The position numbers and the translations under genes were made by a program. The notes under the pieces are model-generated. The model saw only the letters and a list, made by a program, of their open reading frames with translations, searched no databases and had not been told where the DNA came from. From contig CAWCDM010000135.1 in NCBI GenBank assembly GCA_963794185.1, forward strand, positions 59,876 through 123,875: a stretch of 64,000 nucleotides of DNA, in the 5' to 3' direction. Each line of letters starts with the position of its first letter. Positions within the stretch are counted from its first letter, which is position 1. This document shows, piece by piece, positions 44,146-54,780 of this stretch. The stretch is from JAMXLO01 sp963794185. GTDB taxonomy: Bacteria; Pseudomonadota; Alphaproteobacteria; Acetobacterales; Acetobacteraceae.

Positions 44146-44985
44146 ATGGTGGATTGCCGAGCTGTACTCGTAAGTGAGAAGCGCCTCCTTCGGGATGGCC
44201 TTAAGGAGATGCTGCAAAAGAGCCGGATATCGGTGATCGGCGAAGCCCGCGACATCGCCGATCTCCTTGCGGCAATCGAAATGCAAGCGGATCCCGAGCT
44301 GGTGATCTGTCACATAACGTCGGACCAGAGCCCCGAAGCTGGCCTGGACCTGGTCTACGGTCTCCGCCAGCGCTTTGGCCGCGCCAAGCTCGTCGTGCTC
44401 GCGGACTCGTGCACAAAGTCGCTTCTCTCGAGCTTCGTCTGTGCGGACGTGAATGCCATCCTTCTTACAAGCATTTCCAGTGAAATGCTGCAGCGGTCCC
44501 TGGAGTTGGTGCTGGTCGACCATCGCCTGTTCCCGGCCGAGATCATGTCACTGATCACAGACAAAGCTCTGGCCAAACCTTCTCTCGATCCAGCCCCTGC
44601 CGAGCGTGTGCAGTTCGTCGGGACCACGACCTTTCCGGCCCATATCCATAAGGCTCAGGCAGCGTTGCCAACGGCGGCGGCGTCAGAACCGCAGTTGAAG
44701 GTTGCACTTTCCAAACGTGAGATTCAGATCATCGACTGCCTCGTGAGCGGGTTGCCGAACAAGAGCATCGCGCGCGAACTGAATATTACCGAGGCGACGG
44801 TCAAGGTCTATGTCAAAGGCCTGCTTCGGAAGATCAAGGTGAGCAACCGCACGCAAGTTGCTATCTGGGCCCTCCAACAATCCCATCCTTTTGGCGCGGA
44901 CCGAGCCGTCCCATCGATGGAAGCGCTGGCCGCGCCACTCGAGCTGCATGGCCAGCCCGTAGTGCCCGCCGCATTTTCTGGATGA
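44146..44985 (+). CDS. LuxR-family regulator with a degenerate receiver domain
   Basis: The 279-residue protein ends with a typical LuxR DNA-binding domain (LSKREIQIIDCLVSGLPNKSIARELNITEATVKVYVKGLLRKIKV in part). The N-terminal half folds like a response-regulator receiver. The normal acidic pair after the first strand is replaced (AVLVSEKRLLRDG), and the phosphorylated Asp position reads PELVICHIT. It probably cannot be phosphorylated in the usual way. The gene stands alone with no kinase next to it. Signal and targets are unknown. Confidence 0.82.
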   Translation: MVDCRAVLVSEKRLLRDGLKEMLQKSRISVIGEARDIADLLAAIEMQADPELVICHITSDQSPEAGLDLVYGLRQRFGRAKLVVLADSCTKSLLSSFVCADVNAILLTSISSEMLQRSLELVLVDHRLFPAEIMSLITDKALAKPSLDPAPAERVQFVGTTTFPAHIHKAQAALPTAAASEPQLKVALSKREIQIIDCLVSGLPNKSIARELNITEATVKVYVKGLLRKIKVSNRTQVAIWALQQSHPFGADRAVPSMEALAAPLELHGQPVVPAAFSG

Positions 44986-45077
44986 TCAATCGGCGAGCGC
45001 AAGTTCGTCGTCACTGAACGCCTGGCGGCACACGTTCGTTGTAGGACGAACGCCCTGAACCGGGCATTATCCCGGCG

Positions 45078-46298
45078 ATGAAGTTCCTGCACGCTGCCGA
45101 CGTTCATCTGGACAGCCCGCTCGCCGGCCTGCATGTCCGCTCGGACCTGCCGGCCTCCGCAATACGCCACTGCACCCGTCGCGCCTTCACCGCCATGATC
45201 GACCTGGCGCGGGCGGAGGATGTGGCCTTTGTGGTGATCGCTGGCGACCTGTACGACGGCGACTGGAAGGATTTCTCCACCGGCCTGTTCTTCGCCGACG
45301 AGATGCGGCGGCTTGCACGCCCCTGTTTCCTTGTGCGCGGCAACCACGACGCGCGCTCGCTGATCACCCGCAATCTCACTCTTCCGTCCAATGTGCGCGA
45401 ATTCTCGTCGCGGACCTGCGAGACCGTGTCTCTCGCCGATCCAGGCGTCGCGCTGCACGGGCATTCGTTTCCCAACCGTGCGGTCCCGGAAGACCTGTCC
45501 GCCGGCTACCCGGCGCCGCTCGCCGGCATGCTCAACATCGGCGTGCTGCACACATCGGCTGAGGACCCCGGGGAGCACGAGACCTACGCGCCGTGCAGCG
45601 TCGCGGGACTGACCTTGAAGGGCTACGACTACTGGGCGCTCGGCCATATCCACGCCCGGCACGTGCTCGCCGAACGCCCCTGGATCGTGTTTCCCGGCAA
45701 TCTGCAAGGACGGCACCCAAAGGAAACCGGGCCAAAGGGCTGCACGCTTGTCACCGTCGAGGACCGTCAGGTCGTCGCGGTCGAACACCGGACGGTGGAC
45801 GTGCTTCGTTGGGCGGCGATCGAGGTGGACGCGACTGGCGCCGACGTGGCGACACTCACCGGGCGGATTGCCGAAGCGGTCGGTGCAGCGCTCGCAGTCG
45901 CCGACGGCAGGCCGGTTCTGGCGCGCGTGACGCTCCTCGGCGCGACGGATCTGCATGGCACGCTGCAGGGCGACACCGAGCGCCTCGCCGCCGAGTGCCG
46001 CAACGCCGCGATCGAAGCGGACGCCGCGCTGTTCGTGGAGTCGGTGCGCGTACGAACGCGACCGGTACCGCTGGCCCAGGACGATGTGTTGGCGCCGCTG
46101 CGGGCAGCCTTCGCGGCCGGGCTCGACGATCCGGCGCTGGTCAGGTCGCTGCTGGAGGACCTCGCGTCGTTGCGCCAGAGACTGCCGGCGCCGGCGCGCG
46201 CCGGCGTGGAGCTTCCCGATAGCGAAGATGGTCTGCGCACACTTGCCGAAGAGGCTTGGCTGGTCGCCGCCGATGCACTGGCCGCGACCGAAGCCTGA
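45078..46298 (+). CDS. yhaO: DNA repair exonuclease, YhaO/SbcD-like metallophosphoesterase
   Basis: This 406-residue protein has all calcineurin-like motifs: HAADVHLDSPL, AGDLYDGDW, VRGNHDA, LHGHSF and LGHIHARHVL. The C-terminal domain is that of YhaO. It forms a nuclease/ATPase complex analogous to SbcCD/Mre11-Rad50 with the next gene, whose ATG overlaps its stop (TGATG). Substrates are DNA ends or secondary structures, by family analogy. Confidence 0.9.
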   Translation: MKFLHAADVHLDSPLAGLHVRSDLPASAIRHCTRRAFTAMIDLARAEDVAFVVIAGDLYDGDWKDFSTGLFFADEMRRLARPCFLVRGNHDARSLITRNLTLPSNVREFSSRTCETVSLADPGVALHGHSFPNRAVPEDLSAGYPAPLAGMLNIGVLHTSAEDPGEHETYAPCSVAGLTLKGYDYWALGHIHARHVLAERPWIVFPGNLQGRHPKETGPKGCTLVTVEDRQVVAVEHRTVDVLRWAAIEVDATGADVATLTGRIAEAVGAALAVADGRPVLARVTLLGATDLHGTLQGDTERLAAECRNAAIEADAALFVESVRVRTRPVPLAQDDVLAPLRAAFAAGLDDPALVRSLLEDLASLRQRLPAPARAGVELPDSEDGLRTLAEEAWLVAADALAATEA

Positions 46299-49200
46299 TG
46301 AAGCTCATCCGGCTCGACCTGCTGCGCTACGGACATCTGTCGGACGTGGCGCTCGAATTCCCCGAGGATGCGGCGTTGCACGTCGTGCACGGCGCCAACG
46401 AGGCCGGCAAGTCGACAGCGCTCGCCGCCATCGCCGATGCGCTGTTCGGGTTCGGCCACCGCACCGACTTCGATTTTCTGCACGGCGCGTCGCAGCTTCG
46501 TGTCGGCTTCGCGCTTCTGGCCCGCGACGGAACGATGGGTTCCTTCGTCCGCCGCAAGGGTCGCCGCGACACGCTGCGTGACGCCGCCGACCAGCCCGTG
46601 CCCGAGGCGGCACTGCTCCACTTCCTGGGCAGCGCAAGCCGCGATCTGTTCGAGCGCGGCTTCGGCCTGGATGGCCAACGGCTGCGCCAGGGAGGTCAGG
46701 ACCTGCTGCGCAGCGGCGGCGAGGCCGGCGAAAGCCTGCTGGCGGGTGCCGGCCTGCTCAACTTGCACGCCGCCGCCTCCCGCCTCGAGGAGGAGGCGAG
46801 ATCGCTGGTCGGCGACGGACGCGGGCGGCGGCGCCTGTCGGAGGCGATCGAGACCTGGCGCCAGGCGCAGCGCGCGAGCGAGGAGCGTTCCGTTGCGCCG
46901 AGTGCCTGGCAGGGTGCTATGACCGCGCACGCCGCGGCCGTAGGTGAACTCGAACGCGTGCAGGCAGCGATCCGGTCGCTGACTGCCGAGAGCAGTCGCC
47001 TGCAGCGCATTCGTCGGGTAGCGCCGCGCCTCGCCGAACTGGACGCCGCCCGCGAGGCGCTCGCCGCGCTCGCCGACGCGCCACACTTCCCGCCGGACGC
47101 CGCGACACGGCTGCGCGATGCGCTCGCCGCCCGACGCGACGCGGCTCGCGACATGGAGCGCGAAACCGAGGGCGCAGCGCGGCTAGCCGCGGAACGGGCC
47201 GCGATGCCGCAGGACCCGGCGGTCCTGGCGGTGCAGGACGCCATCGACGCGCTGGCGGCGCAGCGCCCCGTCGCGCTGCGGGCCGCCGAGGACCTGCCCG
47301 CCCGGAATGCCGAAGCGGCGGCGCATCGCGGCAGGGTGGCGGACGCGCTGGCGGATCTGGGTGTGTCCCAGCCACCCGAGATGGCGCGCGACCGAGTGCC
47401 GAGCACCGCCATCCGCGGCGCCGTGCGGCGCCTGGTCACCAAGCATGCCGAACTGGCCGCAACGGCGACCGCCGCCGCGCAGGCCCTTGCGGCTGCACGG
47501 CGACGGCGCGATCAGGCGGCAAGCGCCCTGCGCGACGCAGCGGAGCCGCCCTCGCCCGGTCTGTTGCGCCGGACTATCGATGCGGTGCGCGGCGAAGGGC
47601 CGCTTGATGCGGAGCTGGCACGTGCGGAGCGCAGCGTCGCGGACGGCGCGGGCAGCGTGGGCGCCGCGCTCGCCGCGCTGCCGCACTGGCACGGCAACGC
47701 CGCCGCGCTCGCCTCATGCCCGCTGCCGCTGCCCGCCGATGCCGACGCTGTCGCTGCGCGGCTCGACCTGGCGGCGAAGGCCGCCGCGGAGGCACGCGTC
47801 CATGCCAACGGTCTCGCCGCCGAGATCGCCGCGCATGAAGAGACCATCTCGCGCCTGGCCGGGGGGAGGCGGTGCCCACGCCCGATGCCGTCGCGGCGGC
47901 GCGTTCGCTGCGCGACCGGGCCTGGCGCCTTATCCGCCACGTGTATGAAGGCGGACTGCCTCCCGCCGCCGAGGAGCAGGCGGGGCTGCCGGCCGGCCCG
48001 CTGCCCGAGGCCTTCGAGGCGCTCCGCGATGACGCCGATCGCTTGGCAGACCGGCGCGCGGACGATGCGCAGCGCGTCGCCGAGTACCTCGCCGCGTGCG
48101 CCCGCCTGGACCTGCTGCGTGGGCGGCGCGGCGCTGCGAATGCGGAGCTCGCCCGGGCCGACGACAAGGCGGCAAAGGAGATGGCGGCGTGGCACGCATT
48201 GTGGGAGCCCGCCGGCCTACCGGCGCGGCCGGCCGCTGCGATGACGCAATGGCGGCACGCCCGAGCCGAGGTGCTACGGCTCGCCGACGTCGAGGCCGAG
48301 GCGCGCAGCCGGTGCGACGACCTGGCGTCGCGCCGCGCCTCCGCCCGGGCGGCACTCGCCGCCCTGCTACCAGAACTGGCGCAGGATGCGACGCTCGCGG
48401 GCATGTTGCTGCGTGCGGAGGCGATGTGCACGGCCGCCGAGGCCGAGCTCGCGGCGCATCGTGGTCGGATCGAGGCGCTCGCGCGGGAGGAGGCCAACCT
48501 GCCTGAACTGGACCAGGCGGCGAAGGATGCTGCCGCCGCGCTCGGCGCATGGCGCGCACACTGGGCGCAGGCGGTCGAGAAACTGGAGCTGCCGAGCGAT
48601 GTCGCGGTCGCGGTCGCCGAGGCCGCGCTCGCGGCATGGGACCGCATCGCCGAAACCGCACCGGATTGGCGAACGGCCGAGCGGCGGATCCGCGAGATAA
48701 CGGCCAGCCTCGCGGACTTCACGGGCGAGGTGCGCTCGGTGCGGGAGCGGCTCGGCGAGCCCGCCACCGACGAGGCGCCGCCGGTGATCGCGGCGCGCCT
48801 CGTGCGCTCGCTCGCCGGCGCCCGCAAGGCGGCATCGGATGCGGCAGATCTTGCAAAGCGGATCGCCGCCCATGAAGCGGCGGTTGCCGACGCGGCACAG
48901 CGCCTTCGCGTCACCGAAGCGGAAATGGACGCGCTGCGCACCATCGCGGAGACGGCGGATGACGCCGAACTGGAGCGGACGATCGAGCGCGCACGTGACC
49001 GCGACCGCGTCACGGAAAGCATCGCACGCCTTGGCGAGACGCTGCTGGCACAGGGCGACGGGCATGCGGAAACCGCGTTGCGTGACGAGGCGGCCCGCAT
49101 CCACTCGGATTCAGCGGTGGCGCGGCTGGCCGAGATCGAGGCCGAACTAGCTGCCTTGGGGGAGCGCCGCGAGCAGCTCAGCGCCGACCGCACCAAGGCA

Positions 49201-49782
49201 GAGGCCGAACTGGCGGCGATGCGGGACGGTGGGGATGCCGCGGCCAAGGCGCAGGAGGCCGAGGATGCGCTGGCCGATGCGCGCACCCATGCCGAGCGCT
49301 ATGCCAGGCTGCATGTCGCCCGCGTGCTGCTGCGCGTCGGGATCGATCGGTTCCGGCGGGATGAGCAGGGGCCTCTGCTGCGGAACGCCGGTGCACATTT
49401 CGCGCTGCTGACGGACGGCCGCTACGTGCGGCTGGAGGTCGACCAGGATGCGTCCGGCCGCGCGGTGCTGCATGCCATCCGCGACACCGGCGCGGAGTGC
49501 CCCGTCGAGGCGCTGAGCGAAGGGGCGCGCGACCAGCTTTACCTGGCATTGCGCGCCGCCTCGATCGACGCCCATGCGGCGAAGGCCGAGCCGCTGCCGT
49601 TCATCGCCGACGACCTGCTGGTCAACTTCGACGATGCGCGCGCCGCAGTGGCCATCGCACTTCTCGCGCAGCTCGGACGGTCCAGCCAAGTGATCCTGTT
49701 CACACACCACGACCACATCGCCGACCTCGCCGCGGGGCAGTCGGGCGTGGCGGTCCAACGATTGCCTGCACTGGCAGCCTGA
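46298..49782 (+). pseudogene. yhaN: YhaN-like AAA ATPase (SbcC/Rad50-like), frameshifted
   Basis: The product is about 1160 residues. It has N-terminal Walker A HGANEAGKSTALAAIAD and then very long Ala/Arg/Glu-rich coiled-coil stretches. The C-terminal signature is ALSEGARDQLYLALRAAS with Walker B PFIADDLLVNFDDARA. A frame break falls in the G run at about 47861-47867, between EETISRLAGG and PTPDAVAAARSLRDRAW. A one-base homopolymer error would explain it. It is the ATPase partner of YhaO. Confidence 0.88.
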
Positions 49783-49975
49783 TTTGACACAATCACACCC
49801 TGGCGTGGGCTGGCGCGGGACGCGGACAGCGGCTGCCTGGTGCGCCGCGGTTTCTGGCTTGCCACGCGAGCCGAGTGTCGAATCAATGGGTCTCCACTGA
49901 CATCGCGGGAGTGGCGGGCGAAACGACGCAGTCACATCGTCAGGTCAGCGTATGTGCGGATGCGACTCTGTCAAT

Positions 49976-51304
49976 TTAGACCGGCAGCCTGATCCGTGCC
50001 CGGAGGCCGCCCAGGGGAGAATCTTCCAGCATGATCTCGCCGCCGTGCGCGCGGACGATGTCGCGGGCGATCGTCAGACCGAGCCCCGTGCCTCCGGCTG
50101 CATCACTCTCGAACGGCCGGAACACGCTCTCGCGGCGCTCCAGCGGGATGCCGGGGCCGTCGTCGTCCACCGTGACGAACACCATGCGGCCCTGCGGCAT
50201 CGCCGCCAGCGCCACGCGATGCGCATGTCGCCGCGCGTTGTCCACCAGGTTGGTGATGGCGCGCCGCACCGCGTCAGCGCGCAGCAACAGCGTAAGCGCC
50301 GGCGGCACGTCCACCTCGACCGCGGCACCCGAGCGCCTGGCGCCGGCCGCAACCTCCTCGAGCACCGCCGACAGATTCACCGGCTCGGCCTGTTCGGCGC
50401 CCTCGCCGCGCGCGAACGCAAGATAGCCGCCGATCATCCGCTCCATCTCCTCGACATCGGCGGTCATCTCCGTGATGTCCTGGTCCAGGTCCTCGCGCGG
50501 CGACATCATCTCCAGCGCAAGCCGCAACCTGGTCAGCGGCGTGCGCAGGTCATGCGACACGCCGGCCAGCATCTCGGTCCGCTGCACCAGGAACCGGCGG
50601 ACACGCTCCTGCATCCGGTTGAACGCCGTCGCCGCCCGGCGGACCTCCGTCGCACCCTCCGGCTTGATCGGCCCGATATCGCGTCCCATGCCGAACGCCT
50701 CGGCCGCCGCGGCGAGGCGTCGGATCGCGCGCACCTGATTGCGCATGAACAGCGCCGCTATGCAGAACAGCAGCAGTGCGGTGCCGACCAGCCACAGCAC
50801 GAAGATATAGATCGTTCCGGTGTACAACCGCTTGCGCGGCGCCTGTATGTCCACCACGCCATTGGGCAGCTGCGCGCGGATCAGCACCGAGAGCGGGTCG
50901 GACGTCCAGTCCATGGTGAACGGCAGCCGCACCTTCTCCTGCAGCGCAACGGCGAGGTCATCGTCCATCGGTCCAAGCACGTTCACCCGCGGCGCTCTGG
51001 GCAGGCTAGCTCCCGGCTCCACCCGCAGCACGAGGTCGAACTGCTCGTGCGCCATGCGCAGGATCCAGGCCTGATCATCGGGAAACCGATCGAGCAGTTC
51101 CAGCGTATAGGCCAGTTCGCCCGCGATGCCACCCGTCAGCCGACGCGAGACCACGTCGAGATGGCTGCCATAGAAGAACTGCAGTGCCACCGCCTGCAGC
51201 AGCACGAGCGGCAGCAGGATCATCAGCAGGCTGCGGCCAAGCAGCGAGCGCGGCAGCACCCGCTTGATCCATCCGCCGGTCGCGCCGCGCGGCCCTATTC
51301 TCAT
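49976..51304 (-). CDS. sensor histidine kinase, EnvZ-like
   Basis: The 442-residue kinase has two membrane helices (LLMILLPLVLLQAVALQFFYG near residue 30 and IYIFVLWLVGTALLLFCIAALF near 165). A HAMP region follows (NQVRAIRRLAAAAEAFGMG). The H box is LAGVSHDLRTPLTRLRLALE, the N box is NLVDNARRHAHRV, and the G boxes are DDDGPGIP and GGTGLGLTIA. Its start overlaps the end of the OmpR-like gene by 4 bases. The signal is unknown. Confidence 0.92.
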   Translation of the reverse strand: MRIGPRGATGGWIKRVLPRSLLGRSLLMILLPLVLLQAVALQFFYGSHLDVVSRRLTGGIAGELAYTLELLDRFPDDQAWILRMAHEQFDLVLRVEPGASLPRAPRVNVLGPMDDDLAVALQEKVRLPFTMDWTSDPLSVLIRAQLPNGVVDIQAPRKRLYTGTIYIFVLWLVGTALLLFCIAALFMRNQVRAIRRLAAAAEAFGMGRDIGPIKPEGATEVRRAATAFNRMQERVRRFLVQRTEMLAGVSHDLRTPLTRLRLALEMMSPREDLDQDITEMTADVEEMERMIGGYLAFARGEGAEQAEPVNLSAVLEEVAAGARRSGAAVEVDVPPALTLLLRADAVRRAITNLVDNARRHAHRVALAAMPQGRMVFVTVDDDGPGIPLERRESVFRPFESDAAGGTGLGLTIARDIVRAHGGEIMLEDSPLGGLRARIRLPV

Positions 51305-51997
51305 GCGCCTGGCTTCAGCACATAGCCGCGGCCACGGACGGTGTGCAGGAACCTTGGCTCACGCGGGTCGGCTTCGATCTTCCGGCGCAGGCGCGTCACC
51401 TGCACATCGATCGCCCGTTCGCCGGCCTCGTCCATGCCGAGCGTCGCGACGATCTCCTCACGCGAGAGAACCTCGTTGGGCTTGCGGGCAAGCGTGGCCA
51501 GTAGCGCCGCTTCGCCGCCGGTCAGCCGGATCGTGCCGGCGGCACTGCGCAGTTCGCCGCGCTCAGGGTCGAATTCCGCCGCGCCGAGCTGCACGGGTCC
51601 GGCCGGGGCGGCCGGCAGGAGGCGTCGCGCGCCGCAGCATGGCGCGGATCCGCAGCACGAGTTCGCGCGGATCGAACGGCTTGCCCAGATAGTCGTCCGC
51701 TCCGGCCTCGAAGCCGGCGATCCGGTCCTCCGGTGAACCGCGCGCGGTGAGCAGCAGGACCGGAACCTCGTGCCCCTGCGCGCGACGCAACGATTCGGTG
51801 AGCGCAAGGCCGTTCTCCCCCGGCATCATGACATCGAGCACCATCATGTCCGGATTGACGAAGCGCAGCTTGTCGCGCGCATCCGCGGCTGTCTCCGCCG
51901 TGGTGACGCGGAACCCCTCGCCCGCCAGATACCGCGAGAGAAGCGCGCGCAGTCGGGCGTCATCGTCCACGACCAGGATGTGAGCGTCCTCCGTCAT
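51301..51997 (-). pseudogene. ompR: OmpR-family response regulator, frameshifted
   Basis: The receiver domain is complete: LVVDDDARLR, phosphorylation site MMVLDVMMPGENG, LLTARGS and KPFDPREL. The winged-helix output domain (FDPERGELRSAAGTIRLTGGEAALL, RAIDVQVTRLRRKIE, RFLHTVRGRGYVLKP) is in another frame. The break is near 51630, in the linker after IRAMLRRA. A one-base indel in GC-rich sequence is the likely cause. It is the partner of the EnvZ-like kinase. The symbol is a family label, not a proven orthology. Confidence 0.85.
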
Positions 51998-52015
51998 CGC
52001 GTCTCTTCGCTGCTC

Positions 52016-52597
52016 CTATGTGGGCCGCCCGCGCGGCATCCGGTTTGCGGGCTCGGTGTCGATATAGGCACGCGCCGCTTCGTCCATGATGGCGCGCATC
52101 ACCCGACGGAAGCCATCCACCGCGGCACCGCCGGCCTCGCGATAGGCAGCGCCGAGCCGCTCCTTCTGCCGCTCGAACAGCCGCCGCTCCAGCGCCGCGC
52201 CCGCCGGGGTCAACGTGAGCAGCCGCTGCCGGCGGTCGGCGCGCCCCGGCGCCTGCGCCACATAGCCTCGCGCCATCAGCACGTTGAGCACACGGGCCAG
52301 CGACTGCTTGGTGATGCGCAGGATGCCGAGCAGGTCCGAAACCGTGATCCCCGGGTTGCGGCCGATGTAATGCAGGGCGCGATGATGGGCGCGGCCGAGA
52401 CCAAGTTCGTCAAGGATCACGTCTGCGGCATTGGTGAAGTCTCGGTAGGCGAAGAACATCAAATCCTGCGCCATGCGGATTTCCTCTTCCCGGAGGAAGA
52501 GCAGACTGGCGCCGGCAGGGGCTGCCGGTTTCGGCTCGATCAGGTTGCGGCCCGGCGGATCGCGGAGCTCGACCTTCGGTTCAGGCATGGCAGGCAT
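52016..52597 (-). CDS. MarR-family transcriptional regulator
   Basis: The 193-residue protein has a MarR winged helix (GITVSDLLGILRITKQSLARVLNVLMARGYVAQ, with the wing APGRADRRQRLLTLTPAG, described here in parts). Helices for dimerisation lie at both ends. It is divergent from the aminotransferase gene, with an imperfect dyad between them. It may therefore control itself and that gene. The ligand is unknown. Confidence 0.87.
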   Translation of the reverse strand: MPAMPEPKVELRDPPGRNLIEPKPAAPAGASLLFLREEEIRMAQDLMFFAYRDFTNAADVILDELGLGRAHHRALHYIGRNPGITVSDLLGILRITKQSLARVLNVLMARGYVAQAPGRADRRQRLLTLTPAGAALERRLFERQKERLGAAYREAGGAAVDGFRRVMRAIMDEAARAYIDTEPANRMPRGRPT

Positions 52598-52620
52598 TCC
52601 TCGAAAACGGACGCTCTTAT

Positions 52621-52635
52621 GTCAGTGATATTGAC
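52621..52635. promoter_or_regulatory. candidate MarR operator
   Basis: GTCAGTGATATTGAC has inverted GTCA/TGAC ends around a central A/T-rich core. It lies 23 bases from the MarR start and 63 bases from the aminotransferase start, in an A/T-rich divergent promoter region. Confidence 0.4.
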
Positions 52636-52698
52636 TTATCTAAGGCGCGATTATACGTTCAACGGACCTGAAGCAACAATATTGCGGAGAAGACGGTC

Positions 52699-53601
52699 AT
52701 GGCGCTAGTTCCTTTCGACGACCGGGACGGGTGGATCTGGTGGGATGGCGCCCTGGTCCCCTGGCGCGACGCGAAGCTGCACGTGCTGACGCATGGGCTG
52801 CACTATGCCAGTGCGGTGTTCGAAGGCGAACGGGCGTATGCCGGCAACATCTTCCGCCTGCGCGACCACACCGACCGCCTGATCAACTCCGCCCGCATCC
52901 TGGGGTTCGAGATCCCCTACACGGCCGATCAGATCGACGCCGCCTGCAAGGAGACGCTGGCGGCGAACAATCTGACCGACGCCTATGTACGTCCGATCGC
53001 CTGGCGCGGCTCGGAGATGCTGGCGGTTTCCGCGCAGCAGACGAAGATTCACGTCGCTATCGCCGTCTGGCCATGGCCGAGCTATTTCGGCGACGATCGC
53101 ATGACCGGCATCCGGCTCGGCATGGCGGAATGGAAGCGCCCCTCGCCCGATACCGCGCCGACCGCGGCCAAGGCGACCGGTCTCTACATGATCGGCACGC
53201 TGTCCAAGCACAAGGCGGAGGCCGAGGGGTTTGCCGATGCGCTGATGCTGGACTGGCGCGGATGGGTGGCGGAGGCGACCGGGGCGAACATCTTCTTCGT
53301 CATGGATGGCGCGATCCATACGCCCACGCCGGACTGTTTCCTGGACGGCATCACGCGCCGATCGGTGATGAGCATCGCGAAGCGGCATCAGATGACGGTG
53401 GTGGAGCGGCCGATCGACGGCTCGGAGATCGGCCGTGCGAGCGAGGTGTTCCTGGCCGGAACCGCCGCAGAGGTGACGCCGGTGCGCGAGATCGCCGGGC
53501 ATAGCTTCACGCCGACGCGGATCACCGAGACGCTGCTGCAGGACTACGACGTGCTGGTGCGCCAGTCGCCGGGGGAGGTTGCGAAGATGGTCGCCGGGTA
53601 G
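52699..53601 (+). CDS. ilvE: branched-chain amino acid aminotransferase (class IV)
   Basis: The 300-residue PLP enzyme has the fold-type IV marks: HVLTHGLHYASAVFEGERAY, the catalytic Lys in APTAAKATGLYM, LMLDWRGWVAEATGANIFFV, and SEVFLAGTAAEVTPVREI for phosphate binding. It exchanges amino groups between branched-chain amino acids and 2-oxoglutarate. It begins close to a divergent MarR gene. The assignment to IlvE over D-amino-acid transaminase follows from the length and the ATGANIF and FLAGTAAEVTP blocks. Confidence 0.92.
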   Translation: MALVPFDDRDGWIWWDGALVPWRDAKLHVLTHGLHYASAVFEGERAYAGNIFRLRDHTDRLINSARILGFEIPYTADQIDAACKETLAANNLTDAYVRPIAWRGSEMLAVSAQQTKIHVAIAVWPWPSYFGDDRMTGIRLGMAEWKRPSPDTAPTAAKATGLYMIGTLSKHKAEAEGFADALMLDWRGWVAEATGANIFFVMDGAIHTPTPDCFLDGITRRSVMSIAKRHQMTVVERPIDGSEIGRASEVFLAGTAAEVTPVREIAGHSFTPTRITETLLQDYDVLVRQSPGEVAKMVAG

Positions 53602-53668
53602 GGACGCGGCGCGCCACTGTTACATTAGGCGCTTAAGGGCGAAGCCCCGACAAAAAGATTGTCGATAG

Positions 53669-54780
53669 TCAGGCTGCGATCCCGAGTTCATGAAAGACGC
53701 CTTGCATGGCGAGCCTCAAGTCCTGGCAGTGGCGGTCGATGGCTCGTGGGTGTTGTCCTCCATCGGTGGGGGTGAGTTCCAGGGCAGCGGCCAGCAGCGG
53801 TTTGATGGCCTTGTCGCGCAGCACGAGCAGGGCAGTGATGGCCCGTAGGCCGGAAGGAACGGGTTCGTAGCGACGGGTCGAGCCAATCCGCCGGACGATC
53901 TGTTTACCGCGAAGTTTCTTCAGATCGTATGCTGCCTGGCGGGGGCCGTAGGCGGATGGGCTTTGGTTGCCGGGCGCGCGAGCCTGGGCGGCCAGTGCGG
54001 CGGCGGTGAAACCATCGGCTGAGGCTGACAATGCGATGACTGCCTCGATGACGTGGCGCATGCGAGGCTTGTTGAGATCGATCCCCCCACCATGGATTTC
54101 CCGACCCGCGACGCCGACGGAAGACCCTCGAGCATCTCATCGCCGATGAAGCACTGATCGATGCAGCTGAGAGCTTCCATAAACTTTTCAAGCATGCCTT
54201 TCAAACGGCCGACGATTTCGGGGAAGTTGTCCAGCAAGCGGCCACAGTGGAATTCTCGGATATTATGAGCAACAGCCTCGATGCGAAGCACGCGTTCGCC
54301 TTTTGAATAGATCCTTAAGGCCAACTTGCCGCAATGCAGCTTGAAGACCGTCAGATCATACGTAGGTCTCTCGACCGCGACTTCCCATTCGGCAGCCTTC
54401 ATGTTTCGTGGGCGGTATTTCGGCCGGCCCTTGTCTCCGAGAATCGTCTTTATCGTCTTCAGGTCCAGCGGTGCGCGGCTGCGATCAATCAGGGCCTGGA
54501 ACACTTGCTCCATGCGCCCGCCAACCGTGAAGATCGGATTTCGGCTGTACTCCATCTGATAGTTGGAGAAGTGGTAGCGAAATCCGCTGCGTTTCTGTTC
54601 CTCAAAGTCGAGCGCGAAGCACAAACAGGAGCGGTAAATCCAACGCTCACAGACCTCGCTCAATCGCCCTACAGTCCGTGGCTCGGACAAGGTCTCTGCG
54701 ATCTTCGCGAAGCGAGACATGTCAGCGATGGCGGTGAAACAGTTTGCTTCCTTGGTGAACCCGATGCCGTATCTGCTCAT
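53669..54780 (-). pseudogene. C-terminal part of an uncharacterised protein, split by an IS element and frameshifted
   Basis: Frame one carries GIGFTKEANCFTAIADMSRF and FNSNYQ-type YHFSNYQMEYSRN, GGRMEQVFQALIDRSRAPLD and LALRIYSKGERVLRIEAVAHN. At a C6 run near 54085 the frame changes to MVGGIDLNKPRMRHVIEAVIA, followed by a winged-helix-like domain (AAYDLKKLRGKQIVRRIGS) to the stop. The N-terminal half is at 56256-56746, beyond the IS. I recognise the family only as a large unnamed bacterial family; no function is established to my knowledge. The YDLKKLRGKQIV segment suggests DNA binding. Confidence 0.65.

Noticed and set aside
47574..49286. A 570-codon Ser/Ala-rich frame antisense to yhaN.
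   Set aside because: It is the complement of the Ala/Glu-rich coiled-coil coding sequence and has no recognisable feature.
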